From contig JAFTFY010000026.1 in NCBI GenBank assembly GCA_017458185.1, forward strand, positions 30,492-94,491: a DNA stretch of 64,000 bases, read 5' to 3'. The notes below the pieces were generated by a model. The model was not told the DNA's origin. It did no database searches and saw nothing but the letters and a program-made list of their open reading frames with translations. The translations under genes and the position numbers were made by a program. Origin of the DNA: Neisseriaceae bacterium (GTDB lineage: Bacteria > Pseudomonadota > Gammaproteobacteria > Burkholderiales > Neisseriaceae). Below, one piece after another: positions 63,814 through 64,000 of the stretch (the first letter of the stretch is position 1; each line of letters opens with the position of its first letter).

Positions 63814-64000
63814 ATGTCTTATTCAGCAGAAACAATTAAACAAGTTTGTATCACTTATTGGCGTAAAGGACAAAATGGGTGCTAAAAATCTCTGAAAGCC
63901 TTATCATTACTGCTTTTTAGAAAGGTCAAAGGTTTTGAACACAAAAAATGCCTTTTTTGCGGCTCTAAACGCACCAAAAAAAACGGAAAAAGGAACGGTA
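63814..64000 (+). pseudogene. Interrupted zinc-ribbon ORF, possible transposase start (runs off the window)
   Basis: ATG after GAGG opens MSYSAETIKQVCITYWRK and stops at TAA (63883-63885). The same frame continues open to the window end, encoding LLLFRKVKGFEHKKCLFCGS-type sequence followed by KRTKKNGKRNG. The C-x-x-C plus basic K-N-G-K-R-N-G pattern is typical of N-terminal zinc ribbons in IS transposases. The in-frame stop suggests decay or a start further downstream. IS family not determined. Confidence 0.4.

Overview
The window is about 64 kb of AT-leaning chromosome from a member of the Neisseriaceae. The clearest marker is the quasi-palindrome TTCAGGCAGCCTGAA / TTCAGGCTGCCTGAA, present in several dozen copies. 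It reads as the Kingella-type DNA uptake sequence (AGGCAGCCTGAA) on one strand and the Simonsiella-type (AGGCTGCCTGAA) on the other. Gene content agrees: ptsN-hprK-rapZ, xseB-ispA, separate hisI/hisE, Pta, NnrS and a TbpB-like lipoprotein. A Kingella / Simonsiella / Alysiella / Conchiformibius-type organism is my inference; no rRNA is present to settle it.

Layout. 1-3.2 kb: end of icd, a small His-rich exported protein and a CPA2 antiporter. 3.2-9 kb (minus strand): queF, a YdfG-like dehydrogenase, lpxB, a large unrecognised protein and smpB. 9-18.7 kb: mgtE, an AmpG-like permease, a spermidine-synthase-like protein, secA, hisE, hisI, a tiny LRR-like ORF and a short dnaQ-type exonuclease. 18.8-24.2 kb (minus): a DUF262/DUF1524 (GmrSD-type) protein, an unknown protein, hisF and an L,D-transpeptidase. 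24.4-31 kb (plus): rlmD, then an ODP-type metallo-beta-lactamase-fold protein, a FimV-like TPR protein, a receiver-like protein, a small Ras-like GTPase and two roadblock-type proteins. 31-41 kb: cca, a 1256-residue LRR-TPR-DUF2971 protein, xseB-ispA, an AT-rich membrane protein and pta. 41-46 kb: hemerythrin protein, YwiC-like, NnrS and GAF-like genes (nitrosative stress), ribA and a TbpB-like lipoprotein. 46-57 kb: ptsN-hprK-rapZ, a VapBC-like pair, rbgA, rbsK, a yjgR-type ATPase, mutY, an RlmL-type methyltransferase, orn and a MaoC hydratase. 57-64 kb: dnaB, two YbjN-like paralogues with a monothiol glutaredoxin, a HigBA-like pair, dcd, yggX, tRNA-Gly, a Bax-inhibitor-1 protein and the start of a broken zinc-ribbon ORF, perhaps a transposase.

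Most proteins are housekeeping. The unusual content falls into four groups. (1) The GTPase/roadblock/FimV/receiver cluster looks like a polarity or surface-motility switch. (2) The LRR-DUF2971 protein has 24-residue repeats encoded by DNA that repeatedly matches an uptake sequence at 11 of 12 bases. (3) Three 106-108 bp elements resemble the Correia elements of Neisseria, with altered ends; two of them supply the stop codon of the neighbouring gene. (4) The gaps hold families of short hairpins with conserved framing sequence and varying, compensating stems. Nearly every gap over 200 bp consists of these repeats rather than undetected genes.
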